Shown here: positions 1-7,610 of the stretch, piece by piece | How positions within the stretch are numbered: the stretch's first letter is position 1 | Layout of the letters: every line of letters starts with the position of its first letter | Assembly: GCF_020400655.1 (NCBI RefSeq) | Contig: NZ_JAINRC010000004.1 | Span: 124,001-188,000 of the forward strand | Source of the DNA: Streptomyces spinosus | GTDB taxonomy: Bacteria > Actinomycetota > Actinomycetes > Streptomycetales > Streptomycetaceae | Direction of reading: 5' to 3' | DNA length: 64,000 nt | The notes under the pieces: generated by a model | The model's database searches: none | Told to the model about the DNA's origin: nothing | Seen by the model: only the letters and a program-made list of their open reading frames with translations | Made by a program: the position numbers and the translations under genes

Positions 1-112
1 TGTCGTCGAGCGACGCGTTCTCCCCGTGCTCCGCGAAGGCCCCGGCCGCCGCCTTCAGCAGCCGCTCGTAGTTGCGCCGGGCGTCCGCGCGCATGGGCCT
101 GCCCTGCGTCAT
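1..112 (-). CDS. TetR-family transcriptional regulator, N-terminal part only
   Basis: Only the first 37 codons lie in the window; the gene continues past the left edge. The peptide begins MTQGRPMRADARRNYERLLK and continues with an alanine-rich helix and EHGENASLDD. This is the usual opening of a TetR helix-turn-helix domain, a basic tail followed by helix 1 (...LLxAAxxxFAExG) leading into helix 2. The ligand-binding domain is not visible, so the regulated function cannot be told. The PhoX-family gene downstream is read in the same direction but is a separate unit, with a strong hairpin at 224-258 in between. Confidence 0.75.
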   Translation of the reverse strand, partial: MTQGRPMRADARRNYERLLKAAAGAFAEHGENASLDD

Positions 113-223
113 GCACTCACTCCTCGCGAACCGGGGACCCTCTCCGCATGGTATCCGGCGACGGCGTCCCGGCGCCGGTCCCGGCAGGAGGCACGCGGCG
201 GGGCCGCCGTGCGGTGGGACGGC

Positions 224-258
224 GGCGGCCCGGCGCGGGCTCCCCACGCCGGGCCGCC
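224..258. terminator. GC-rich hairpin, likely terminator of the PhoX-family gene
   Basis: Perfect 12-bp inverted repeat (224-235 pairs with 247-258) with an 11-nt loop, starting 51 bp beyond the stop codon of the PhoX-family gene. There is no T-run, as is usual for streptomycete terminators. Confidence 0.6.
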
Positions 259-308
259 ACCCGCCGCCGCCACGGGTTCCGGGACGCCCCCGTGCGGCCG
301 GCGGTGTT

Positions 309-1760
309 CTAGCGGGCCTGCCGCTTCCAGGGGCCGGTGATGGCGAGCATGATGCCGGGCGTCTGGATGTTGGCGAAGAGGGTCCTGCCGTCGGGCGAGA
401 AGGTGACGCCGGTGAACTCGCTGTACTCCGGCTCCTCGGCGGTGCCGATGTTCAGCTCGTTGCGGGCGATCGGGTAGGTCCGGCCGCTGTCGGTGGCCCC
501 GAACAGGTGCTGGACGCCCTCGCCGTCCTCGGCGATGACCAGGCCGCCGTACGGGGAGACGGTGATGTTGTCGGGGCCGTCGAAGGCGCCGTCCTGCGCC
601 GGGTCCGGGTTCACGCCGAGCAGCACCTTCAGCGTCAGCGTGCGGCGCTTGGGGTCGTAGAACCAGACCTGGCCGTCGTGCTGGACCGGGCTCTCCTGGC
701 GGGCGTAGGAGGAGACGACGTAGACGCCGCCGTCGCCCCACCACATGCCCTCCAGCTTGCGGGCGCGGGTGACCTGGCCGTCGGTGAACTGCTTGCGCAC
801 CGAGACGGTCCTGGCGTCGCGGTCGGGGACGTCCACCCAGTCGACGCCGTACACGGTGCCGATCCTGGTGGCGCGGGACAGGTCGTCCACGAACTTGCCG
901 CCGGAGTCGAAGCACTTGAACGCCTGGAGCACGCCCGCGTCGTCGGCGAGGGTGCGCAGCTTGCCCCGGCCGTGGCGGAAGCCCTGCGGCGGGGTCCAGC
1001 GGTAGAACAGGCCGTTGGGGCCGGAGGCGTCCTCGGTGAGGTAGACGTGGCCGCGCTTGGGGTCGACCACGACGGCCTCGTGGGCGTAGCGGCCCAGCGC
1101 CTTGACCGGCTTGGGGTCGCGGTTGGCCCGGCGGTCCTCCGGGTCGACCTCGAAGACGTAGCCGTGGTCCTTGGTGAAGCCGTTCTTGCCGGCCTTGTCC
1201 TCGGTCTCCTCGCAGGTCAGCCAGGTGCCCCAGGGGGTACTGCCGCCGGCGCAGTTGGTGGCGGTGCCGGCGATGCCCACCCACTCGGCGACCTCGCCGC
1301 CGTGGCGGACCTCCACGACGGTGCAGCCGCCGGCCGCCGCCGGGTCGTAGACCAGGCCCTCGGTGAGCGGCACCGGGTACGGCCACTGGGCGCGGGCACC
1401 GGCCAGCTCGTGGTTGTTGACCAGGAGGGTGGTGCCGCGCGGGCCCTCGAAGGTGGCCGTGCCGTCGTGGTTGGAGGGGGTGAACTCGCCGGACTCCAGC
1501 TTGGTCCGGCCGCTGTACGTGATGATCTTGTACGAGAAGCCGGCGGGCAGGGCGAGGATGCCCTTGGGGTCGGCGATCAGCGGGCCGTAGCCGACGCCGT
1601 GGTGGTGGCCCCCGTGCGCGGACTCCGCCTCGGCGTCCCCGGAGTCCGTGGCGGCGAGGGCGTTCGGCGCGGTGGCGAGCGCGCCGACGCTGCCCGCCAG
1701 GGCGACCCCGGCCCCGGTGATCGCGGATTTCCTGGCGAAGTCCCTGCGGGTGAGCGACAT
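309..1760 (-). CDS. PhoX-family (DUF839) secreted phosphatase-like protein, Tat-exported
   Basis: 483 aa. The start is ATG at 1760, preceded by an AGGAGA ribosome-binding site. The N-terminus MSLTRRDFARKSAITGAGVA has a twin-arginine motif (TRRDFARKS) and then a hydrophobic, alanine-rich segment ending near NALA, so the folded protein should be exported through Tat. The rest matches the PhoX/DUF839 family: repeated blade-like segments such as GPRGTTLLVNNHE, WGTWLTCEET, YAHEAVVVD, VYLTEDA and GPDNITVSPYGGLVIAEDGE. PhoX enzymes are Ca/Fe-dependent alkaline phosphatases that scavenge phosphate outside the cell; whether this member has that activity is inferred. A PHO-box-like direct repeat lies upstream at 1833-1854, which fits phosphate control. 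Monocistronic by layout. Confidence 0.85.
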   Translation of the reverse strand: MSLTRRDFARKSAITGAGVALAGSVGALATAPNALAATDSGDAEAESAHGGHHHGVGYGPLIADPKGILALPAGFSYKIITYSGRTKLESGEFTPSNHDGTATFEGPRGTTLLVNNHELAGARAQWPYPVPLTEGLVYDPAAAGGCTVVEVRHGGEVAEWVGIAGTATNCAGGSTPWGTWLTCEETEDKAGKNGFTKDHGYVFEVDPEDRRANRDPKPVKALGRYAHEAVVVDPKRGHVYLTEDASGPNGLFYRWTPPQGFRHGRGKLRTLADDAGVLQAFKCFDSGGKFVDDLSRATRIGTVYGVDWVDVPDRDARTVSVRKQFTDGQVTRARKLEGMWWGDGGVYVVSSYARQESPVQHDGQVWFYDPKRRTLTLKVLLGVNPDPAQDGAFDGPDNITVSPYGGLVIAEDGEGVQHLFGATDSGRTYPIARNELNIGTAEEPEYSEFTGVTFSPDGRTLFANIQTPGIMLAITGPWKRQAR

Positions 1761-1832
1761 GGTGTCTCCTGTGACGACGGTGGTAGTGCCGTGGAGGGTG
1801 GGGGGCCTCGGTTCGGCGCACACGCTCCCGCC

Positions 1833-1854
1833 CACTTGTGAACGCGAGTTGAAC
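1833..1854 (-). promoter_or_regulatory. PHO-box-like 11-bp direct repeat (candidate PhoP site)
   Basis: On the minus strand two adjacent 11-mers occur, GTTCAACTCGC then GTTCACAAGTG. Both start with GTTCA at exact 11-bp spacing, the form of a Streptomyces PHO box. The site is 73-94 bp upstream of the PhoX-family ATG. Seen directly; PhoP binding is inferred. Confidence 0.6.
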
Positions 1855-1948
1855 GCCGGGCTACTTCACCGGTCCTTGTTCAAGAATCCGTACGCACCAC
1901 CCCATCGCCAGCAAAAGACACCGGCCGGGCCCGCCACCGGCCGGGCCC

Positions 1949-3376
1949 TCAACCCGCGTGCTGGGAGCGGGCCTTGAAGGCGGCCTTCCGTGCCTGCTTG
2001 GCCACCTTCTTGTCCGGGTGCAGGCGCCCCATCGCGTCGAGGACCTCCGCGGTGGCGGGGTGCTCCACCCGCCAGGCCGCCGCGAAGAACCCGCTGTGCT
2101 GGGCGGCCAGCCCCTCCACGAGGGCCTGGAGCTCCTCGGAGTTGCCCTCGGCCGCCAGCTGTGCGGCCAGGGTGTCGACGGTCAGCCAGAACACCATGTC
2201 CTCGGAAGGTGCCGGCACCTCGGCGGCGCCCCGCTCGCTCAGCCACACCCGGGCGAGCCCGCCCAGCTCGGGGTCGTCCAGCACCTCGCGCAGCGCGGGT
2301 TCGGCCTCCGCGCCGACCAGCGACAGCGCCTGCTGGCAGCGGAGCCTGCGCAGCGGGGCCCCGGCGTCCGCGCCGCGCGCCGCCGCCAGCAACTCCCGTG
2401 CCGCCGCGAGCGGTTCGCGCCGGGCCAGCCACTGCTCGGTCTCGGCCCGGGCGGCGAACCGGCCGAACCGGGCGGTGCCGTCGAGCAGGACGTCCGCGCC
2501 CTTGTCCGCCAGGTCGCCGACGGCCGGCGCCTCGAACCCGGCCTCCAGCAGCCGTGCCCGCAGCCCGTACACGCCGAGCGGGGTGAGGCGGACCATGCCG
2601 TAGCGGGCGACGTCGGTGTCGTCCACGGTCGCGGCGGGTTCCTCGTCGGTGTCGGCCATCAGCGCCTCGTCCACCGGCCGGTAGTCCACGAGTCCGACCG
2701 GTTCCAGCACCCGGAACTGGTCGTCCAGCCGCATCATCGCGTCGGACACCTGCTGCAGGACGTCGTTGGTGGGCTCACCCATGCCGTCGGGCACGAGCAT
2801 GGAGGCGGCGAGGGCGGGCAGCGGGACGGTGCCGTCGCCGGGGCCGTCCTCACCGACGGTCAGCAGGTAGAGGTTGCCGAGGACGCCGTCGAGGAAGTCC
2901 GCCTCGGTCTGCGGGTCCCAGCCGAGTGACGAGAAATCGACCTCGCCGCCCTCGTCCAGCGCGTCGACCAGGTCGTCCAGGTCGGGGACGGCCGCGTCGG
3001 CGATGACGGTCTCCAGCGCGGCCAGCCACACGGTGAGCACGTCCCGCGGGGAGCCGCCGGTGAGCAGCTCCAGCTCCTCACCGGGCCGGACGGTACCGGC
3101 CTCCTCGTCCACGATCTCGACCAGTCCGGCGTCCACGGCGACCCGCCAGGCCTCGCTCGCGTACGCGGCGGCGTCGTCACCGCTCAGCCCGAGCAGTTCC
3201 ACGGCGGCCGGCAGCTGTTCCTCGGCCAGCCCGCCGCCGGCGTCGACGCGGGTGCCGGGCCCGGCCCAGCGGGCGAGGCGGACCGCGCGGGAGAGCAACG
3301 GCGTGGACAGCGCGGCCCGCGCCAGCTCCGCTTCGGGATGCAGCCGTACGGGCGGCAGGGGGGAGCTGTCTGACAT
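1949..3376 (-). CDS. Conserved acidic protein of unknown function
   Basis: 475 aa, ATG start at 3376. I do not recognise a named family. It is strongly acidic and alanine/leucine-rich, with no signal peptide or membrane segment, so it is probably cytoplasmic. An N-terminal helical region (residues 1-120) is followed by acidic stretches (LDDLVDALDEGGEVDF and a run with DTDEEPAATVDDTD). A middle segment, ARYGMVRLTPLGVYGLRARL, looks like a winged-helix-type turn, and the C-terminal half (about 300-450) resembles helical HEAT-like pairs (ALREVLDDPELGGLARVWL). The tail is basic (KKVAKQARKAAFKARSQHAG). It stands alone, divergent from the secreted nuclease. Confidence 0.8.
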   Translation of the reverse strand: MSDSSPLPPVRLHPEAELARAALSTPLLSRAVRLARWAGPGTRVDAGGGLAEEQLPAAVELLGLSGDDAAAYASEAWRVAVDAGLVEIVDEEAGTVRPGEELELLTGGSPRDVLTVWLAALETVIADAAVPDLDDLVDALDEGGEVDFSSLGWDPQTEADFLDGVLGNLYLLTVGEDGPGDGTVPLPALAASMLVPDGMGEPTNDVLQQVSDAMMRLDDQFRVLEPVGLVDYRPVDEALMADTDEEPAATVDDTDVARYGMVRLTPLGVYGLRARLLEAGFEAPAVGDLADKGADVLLDGTARFGRFAARAETEQWLARREPLAAARELLAAARGADAGAPLRRLRCQQALSLVGAEAEPALREVLDDPELGGLARVWLSERGAAEVPAPSEDMVFWLTVDTLAAQLAAEGNSEELQALVEGLAAQHSGFFAAAWRVEHPATAEVLDAMGRLHPDKKVAKQARKAAFKARSQHAG

Positions 3377-3527
3377 CGGCTGGTTCTCCTCGGACCGTGA
3401 AAGGACTCAGCCGCTCAGCCTAGACGGATTTCCACCCATGCCGCCCGGTTCATCTCACCGTAAGCGGTCGTCCATGGCCGAAACCTTGACAACTCCCGGG
3501 GCCAGGCAGGAGATTGACGCGCGTAGA

Positions 3528-3554
3528 AGTTGGGGGGACAACTGTTCACTCGGC
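3528..3554 (+). promoter_or_regulatory. Inverted repeat and lone PHO-like half-site upstream of the secreted nuclease
   Basis: AGTTG-N6-CAACT (3528-3543) is followed directly by GTTCACTCGGC (3544-3554), a single PHO-box-type 11-mer with no adjacent second copy. It lies about 100 bp upstream of the nuclease start, in a 265-bp intergenic stretch with no gene of its own. Possible operator; function unknown. Confidence 0.25.
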
Positions 3555-3641
3555 TCTATGCGTGTCACAGAGGGCCACCACCTCCACACGCTCCCGTTCC
3601 ACCCTCGTCCCGGCGCATCGTCACGTCCCCGGAGGGATCCC

Positions 3642-5468
3642 TTGCCGAGCAGGTCTTCCGCGCGCCTCGCCGCGCTCACCGTCGCCGCCGTCTGCAGCGC
3701 GGCCTCCGCCGTCGCCCTCACCTCCCCCGCGCACGCCGACTCGGTGCGCGTGCACGACATCCAGGGCACGACCCGGATATCCCCGTTCGCCGGGCAGAAG
3801 GTGACGGACGTGCCCGGCATCGTCACGGCCACCCGCGCGTACGGCTCCTCCAAGGGCTTCTGGCTCCAGGACCCGACCCCGGACGACAACCCGGCCACCA
3901 GCGAGGGCGTGTTCGTCTTCACCAGCTCCACGCCGAAGGTCGCGGTCGGTGACGCGGTGAAGGTGACCGGCACCGTCTCCGAGTACGTCCCGGGCGGCGC
4001 CTCCTCCGGCAACCAGTCGCTGACGGAGATCACCAAGCCGGTGATCACCACCGTCTCCTCGGGCAACGCGGTCCCGGCGCCGGTCGTCGTCGACGAGGAC
4101 GCGGTGCCGGACGCGTACGCGCCCACCGGCGACGCCGCCGCCGCCAACTCGATCAACGGCCTCCCCCTGGACCCGTCCGCGTACGCCCTGGACTACTACG
4201 AGTCCCTGGAGGGCATGAACGTCCAGGTCGCCGACGCCCGCGTGGTCACCGCCACCGACCCGTATAGCGAGCTGTGGGTCACCGTGAAGCCGTGGGAGCA
4301 CCGCAGCCGGCGCGGCGGCACGGTCTACGGCTCCTACGACTCCCAGAACACCGGCCGGCTCCAGATCCAGTCGCTGGGCCCGGCCGCCGACTTCCCGAAG
4401 GCGAACGTCGGCGACACCCTGGAGGGCACCACCACCGGCCCGCTGGACTTCAACCAGTACGGCGGCTACACCCTCGTCGCGAGCCGGCTCGGCACGCTCG
4501 CCGGCGCCGGCCTGGAGCGGGAGACGACGCGGAAGCAGTCGGACCGCGAGCTGGCGGTGGCGACCTACAACGTCGAGAACCTCGACCCGTCGGACACCAC
4601 CTTCGACCAGCACGCCTCCGCGATCGTGCACAACCTCCAGTCACCGGACATCGTGTCCCTGGAGGAGATCCAGGACAACAACGGCGCCACGGACGACGGC
4701 ACGGTCGACGCGGACCGGACGGTGACGAAGCTGATCGACGCGATCGTCGCGGCCGGCGGCCCGCGGTACGACTGGCGCTCGGTCAACCCGGTCAACGACC
4801 AGGACGGCGGCGAGCCCGGCGGCAACATCCGCCAGGTGTTCCTGTTCAACCCGGAGCGGGTGTCCTTCACGGACCGCGCGGGCGGCGACTCGACCACCGC
4901 GGTCGGCGTCACCAAGGTGCACGGCAAGGCACAGCTGACGGTGTCCCCGGGCCGGATCGACCCGGCGGACGCGGCCTGGAGCAACAGCCGCAAGCCGCTC
5001 GCGGGCGAGTTCGTCTTCCGCGGCAAGACCGTCTTCGTGATCGCGAACCACCTCAACAGCAAGGGCGGCGACCAGGGTCTGGCCTCGCAGTACCAGCCGC
5101 CGGTGCGCAGCTCGGAGATCCAGCGGCACGCCCAGGCGACCGAGGTGAACGCGTTCGTCAAGGACATCCTGGCCGCGCAGAAGAACGCGGACGTCATCGC
5201 GCTCGGCGACATGAACGACTTCGAGTTCTCGGGCACCGCGCGGATCCTGGAGGGCGACGGCGAGCTGTGGTCGGCGATCAAGTCGCTGCCGAAGAGCGAG
5301 CGTTACACGTATGACTACCAGGGCAACCAGCAGGTCCTGGACCAGATCCTGATCAGCCCGGCGATCCGCCGCGGCTGTGACTTCGAGTACGACAGCGTGC
5401 ACATCAACTCGGAGTTCAACGACCAGATCAGCGACCACGACCCGCAGGTGCTGCGGTTCCGTCCGTGA
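3642..5468 (+). CDS. Secreted endonuclease/exonuclease/phosphatase-family protein (ExeM/NucH-like)
   Basis: 608 aa. TTG at 3642 is chosen because GGAGGG lies 5 nt upstream and because the product then opens with a clean Sec signal peptide (basic LPSRSSARL, a hydrophobic core, cleavage near AHA-DSV). An N-terminal beta-rich OB-fold-like part (VRVHDIQGT ... FWLQDPTPDDNPATSEGVFVF) is typical of ExeM-type extracellular nucleases. The C-terminal half carries the metal-dependent EEP catalytic motifs in order: ATYNVENLDP, SLEEIQD, IANHLNSKGG, ALGDMNDFE and ISDHDPQVL. Likely acts outside the cell on DNA or phosphoesters. It could serve phosphate scavenging beside the PhoX-family gene. A hairpin terminator follows. 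Confidence 0.88.
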   Translation: MPSRSSARLAALTVAAVCSAASAVALTSPAHADSVRVHDIQGTTRISPFAGQKVTDVPGIVTATRAYGSSKGFWLQDPTPDDNPATSEGVFVFTSSTPKVAVGDAVKVTGTVSEYVPGGASSGNQSLTEITKPVITTVSSGNAVPAPVVVDEDAVPDAYAPTGDAAAANSINGLPLDPSAYALDYYESLEGMNVQVADARVVTATDPYSELWVTVKPWEHRSRRGGTVYGSYDSQNTGRLQIQSLGPAADFPKANVGDTLEGTTTGPLDFNQYGGYTLVASRLGTLAGAGLERETTRKQSDRELAVATYNVENLDPSDTTFDQHASAIVHNLQSPDIVSLEEIQDNNGATDDGTVDADRTVTKLIDAIVAAGGPRYDWRSVNPVNDQDGGEPGGNIRQVFLFNPERVSFTDRAGGDSTTAVGVTKVHGKAQLTVSPGRIDPADAAWSNSRKPLAGEFVFRGKTVFVIANHLNSKGGDQGLASQYQPPVRSSEIQRHAQATEVNAFVKDILAAQKNADVIALGDMNDFEFSGTARILEGDGELWSAIKSLPKSERYTYDYQGNQQVLDQILISPAIRRGCDFEYDSVHINSEFNDQISDHDPQVLRFRP

Positions 5469-5475
5469 CACGGCG

Positions 5476-5512
5476 GCGGGACCGGCCCGGCTCCACGCCC
5501 GGCCGGTCCCGC
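5476..5512. terminator. Hairpin terminator after the secreted nuclease
   Basis: Perfect 12-bp stem (5476-5487 with 5501-5512) directly behind the stop codon at 5468. It lies between convergent genes and may serve both. Confidence 0.65.
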
Positions 5513-5598
5513 AGTACCGTGCTCACCGGCCGCGGCTCGGCGGCCGGCGGCTCACCGGCGCCGGCCCACCACCCGGAGGCAGCCCGGCGAGCAGGGGC

Positions 5599-6132
5599 TC
5601 ACCGGCAACGGTCGATCCGGCGCCAGACCACGGCCACGCCGAAGACGGCGGCGCCCGCCGCGCCGATGATCAGGGCCGGCCGGGGGTGCCGCATCGCGGC
5701 GCTCAGGGCCGACCGTACCGGGCCCGGGACCCGCGTGTCGTGCTCCGCGGTGTGACCGGCGTGCACCGCCCGGTCCCGCAGGGCGTGCCCGCTGTGCCCG
5801 GCCCGCTCCTGCACCAGGTGCCCGGCCTTGGTCATCCGTTCCTGCGCGGTGTGGCCGGCCCGCGCGGCGCGGTCCTGGACCAGGTGGCCCGCCTTGGCCG
5901 CCCGGTCCTGCACACCGTGCCCCGCCTGGGCGGCGCCGGCGCGCAGCTGGACGGTCATGGCGCCGGCCTTGTCCTTCAGGTCGGCGGCGCGCGCCCGGGC
6001 CCGACCCTTCACATCGACCCGTTCCACCAGCTGGGCGACGGTGTCGCCGAGCTGGCTCCGGGTCTGTTCGATCTGCCGCCGCAGTTCGTCGGGGCCCTTG
6101 GCGCCCGAGCCGTGCGCGTTCCTGTGCGTCAT
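5599..6132 (-). CDS. DUF3618-type membrane protein with six 11-residue repeats
   Basis: 177 aa, ATG at 6132, overlapping the stop of the preceding gene by ATGA. Residues 13-40 (PDELRRQIEQTRSQLGDTVAQLVERVDV) match the DUF3618 helix. Residues 70-135 are six back-to-back 11-residue units of the form AGHxxQ(D/E)RxxK/R. A single membrane span follows (about 153-170, ALIIGAAGAAVFGVAVVW) with a short basic tail. The predicted form is a C-terminally anchored protein with a long amphipathic helix in the cytoplasm or along the membrane. Last gene of a four-gene operon with a holin-like protein, hinting at an envelope role. The biochemical function is unknown. Confidence 0.8.
   Translation of the reverse strand: MTHRNAHGSGAKGPDELRRQIEQTRSQLGDTVAQLVERVDVKGRARARAADLKDKAGAMTVQLRAGAAQAGHGVQDRAAKAGHLVQDRAARAGHTAQERMTKAGHLVQERAGHSGHALRDRAVHAGHTAEHDTRVPGPVRSALSAAMRHPRPALIIGAAGAAVFGVAVVWRRIDRCR
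5728..5925 (-). repeat. Six tandem 33-bp (11-residue) repeats inside the DUF3618 gene
   Basis: Units in order: AGHGVQDRAAK, AGHLVQDRAAR, AGHTAQERMTK, AGHLVQERAGH, SGHALRDRAVH, AGHTAEHDTRV. The exact 11-residue period (three helical turns) is the pattern of amphipathic, membrane-lying helices. Decay is visible toward the end. Confidence 0.85.
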
Positions 6133-6548
6133 CGGTGTGCCCTTTCCCTGATGGCGTCGACGTCCGCCCTGACGCTGCCGAGCGTCTTCTCGGGCGTGGG
6201 CGGGGCGGCACGGCGCAGCTGGGCGCGGCCGGTCGCGGCCAGCAGGCCGGCGACGGCGAGGAACACCGCCGCCACGATGAGCGCCGCCGCCCACACGGGC
6301 AGTGCAAGACAGAGGGCGGCGGTGGCCGCTGCGGCCAGGGTGATCAGCCCGACGTAGCCGACGGCGCCGGCGGCGCCCAGCATGCCGCCGCCGCGTCCGG
6401 CGCGGCGTCCTTTCTCGGCCAGTTCCTCCTTGGCGAGGGCGACCTCCTGCCGCAGCAGCCGGGAGAGCTGTTCGGTGGCCCGGCCGACGAGTTCGCCCGT
6501 GGAGGGGTGCCCGTCGGCCGCGGGCCTGGTGTGCGGGGTCACGGTCAC
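6129..6548 (-). CDS. Phage-holin-family (DUF1469) two-span membrane protein
   Basis: 139 aa. The start is GTG at 6548 with GAGAGGAGG 9 nt upstream. Residues 16-50 form the cytosolic helix typical of the family (TGELVGRATEQLSRLLRQEVALAKEELAEKG). Two membrane spans follow, about 57-82 and 86-107, and a charged C-terminal tail ends in a helix (VRADVDAIRERAHR). The family is called holin-like by fold only; the Streptomyces members are chromosomal membrane proteins with no shown lysis role. Translationally coupled to the DUF3618 protein that follows, which suggests the two act together at the membrane. Confidence 0.82.
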   Translation of the reverse strand: MTVTPHTRPAADGHPSTGELVGRATEQLSRLLRQEVALAKEELAEKGRRAGRGGGMLGAAGAVGYVGLITLAAAATAALCLALPVWAAALIVAAVFLAVAGLLAATGRAQLRRAAPPTPEKTLGSVRADVDAIRERAHR

Positions 6549-6601
6549 GGCGTTCCGCCTCCTCTCAGTGCGGAACTGCCGGGTACCCGGGCCGAAGGTC
6601 G

Positions 6602-7297
6602 TTAGCCCTGCCCGGTGCCGCCGGGTCCGCGTTCGCCGAGACGCGCGAGTTGGGACTGGAACCAGTCCAGGCGCGCCTGCAACAGGGCGGCCTCGGCGGC
6701 CAGTTCGGGCACGCCCGGCTCGCCGCCCGCTGTCAACCCGGCGGCTGCGGGGGCGGTACCGCCGACGCCCGCGATCACCCGGAGCCCGTGCCCGGCCAGC
6801 CGGGCGAAGCCCGCGAGCGACACCGGCGCCCGCCCGCGCACGCAGCCCGTGCAGACGGGTGCCAGGACCCGCCAGCCCGGCCGGCCCCAGCCGGCGTCGG
6901 CCAGCGCGACGGCTCCGGCGCCGCAGCCGCAGGGTCCGGCCGTGGCCGTGCGCACCCGCTGCCGGGCGTAGCGGAAGCCGCGTTCGAAGCGGATGTAGGC
7001 GCCGAGGACGGAGACCTCCAGCAGGACGGCCGCGCGGTGCTCGGCGGTGCACAGCAGTGCCTCGGCCGCCGCCCGGTCGTGCACGCAGTGGAAACCGCAG
7101 TCGCACCGGCGGGCCGGCGGACGGTGCCGGAAGCCGTAGACGCAGGAGGCGTCGTCCAGCACGCCGTACGGCAGCGCGCCGCCGAGCGACACGCCGGTGA
7201 ACCCGGCCCGGGTGCCGTCCTGGGAGAGCACCGGGTGGGCGATCTTGTAGCCGGTCGGCGGCTCCGTCGGGCGTTCCGCCGGGAGCCGCAGCCTCAT
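6602..7297 (-). CDS. Cysteine-rich, possibly zinc-binding protein of unknown function
   Basis: 231 aa, ATG at 7297, overlapping the stop of the 49-aa gene by ATGA. I do not recognise the family. The middle holds clustered cysteines: DDASC near residue 50, then RCDCGFHC, ALLC, PCGCG and PVCTGC. These could bind one or two zinc ions or a cluster. The C-terminus ends in an amphipathic helix (ELAAEAALLQARLDWFQSQLARLGE). No signal peptide or membrane segment. Second gene of the operon leading to the holin-like and DUF3618 membrane proteins, so a regulatory or stress-sensing role for the envelope is possible but unproven. Confidence 0.7.
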   Translation of the reverse strand: MRLRLPAERPTEPPTGYKIAHPVLSQDGTRAGFTGVSLGGALPYGVLDDASCVYGFRHRPPARRCDCGFHCVHDRAAAEALLCTAEHRAAVLLEVSVLGAYIRFERGFRYARQRVRTATAGPCGCGAGAVALADAGWGRPGWRVLAPVCTGCVRGRAPVSLAGFARLAGHGLRVIAGVGGTAPAAAGLTAGGEPGVPELAAEAALLQARLDWFQSQLARLGERGPGGTGQG

Positions 7298-7443
7298 CGG
7301 GCGGCCGGGACCTCTTCGCGGACCGGCCCGGCCGGTCCGGCCGCGTCCGTGCGGACGGTCTCCTGCGGGACCTGCGGCTTCTCCTCCCGGACGACCGGCT
7401 GTTCCTCCGCGACCCCGGTGGCCAGTGCCTTGCCGAGCTTCAT
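7294..7443 (-). CDS. 49-residue conserved small protein, first gene of the envelope operon
   Basis: ATG at 7443 preceded by GGGAGG; stop overlaps the next start (ATGA). It begins MKLGKALATGVAEEQPVVRE and continues with Pro/Glu/Val-rich sequence to the end VREEVPAAR. No recognised domain; it looks disordered after a short basic N-terminal helix. The strong ribosome-binding site and tight coupling argue that it is really translated. Confidence 0.6.
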   Translation of the reverse strand: MKLGKALATGVAEEQPVVREEKPQVPQETVRTDAAGPAGPVREEVPAAR

Positions 7444-7610
7444 GGTGCCTCCCATGACGGACGTCGGTGACCCTCCGCCCATAGTGACCCATGATGCGCC
7501 GAGTTGGACACAGGGCCTTAGCCCGCCCGCGACCCGATTCAGTAACTCTTACCAGTACCTCGTAGGAGATTTAAGTAGAGCTTCACTGACGTGCGGCCGA
7601 GACTACTCCC

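Noticed and set aside
1866..1948. Direct repeat CCGGCCGGGCCC downstream of the acidic unknown gene
   Set aside because: Two copies close together but without a convincing hairpin; probably compositional.
3449..3554. PHO box for the secreted nuclease
   Set aside because: Only isolated GTTCA-type 11-mers (for example 3544-3554) are present, without the adjacent second repeat needed for a PHO box; kept only as a weak site.
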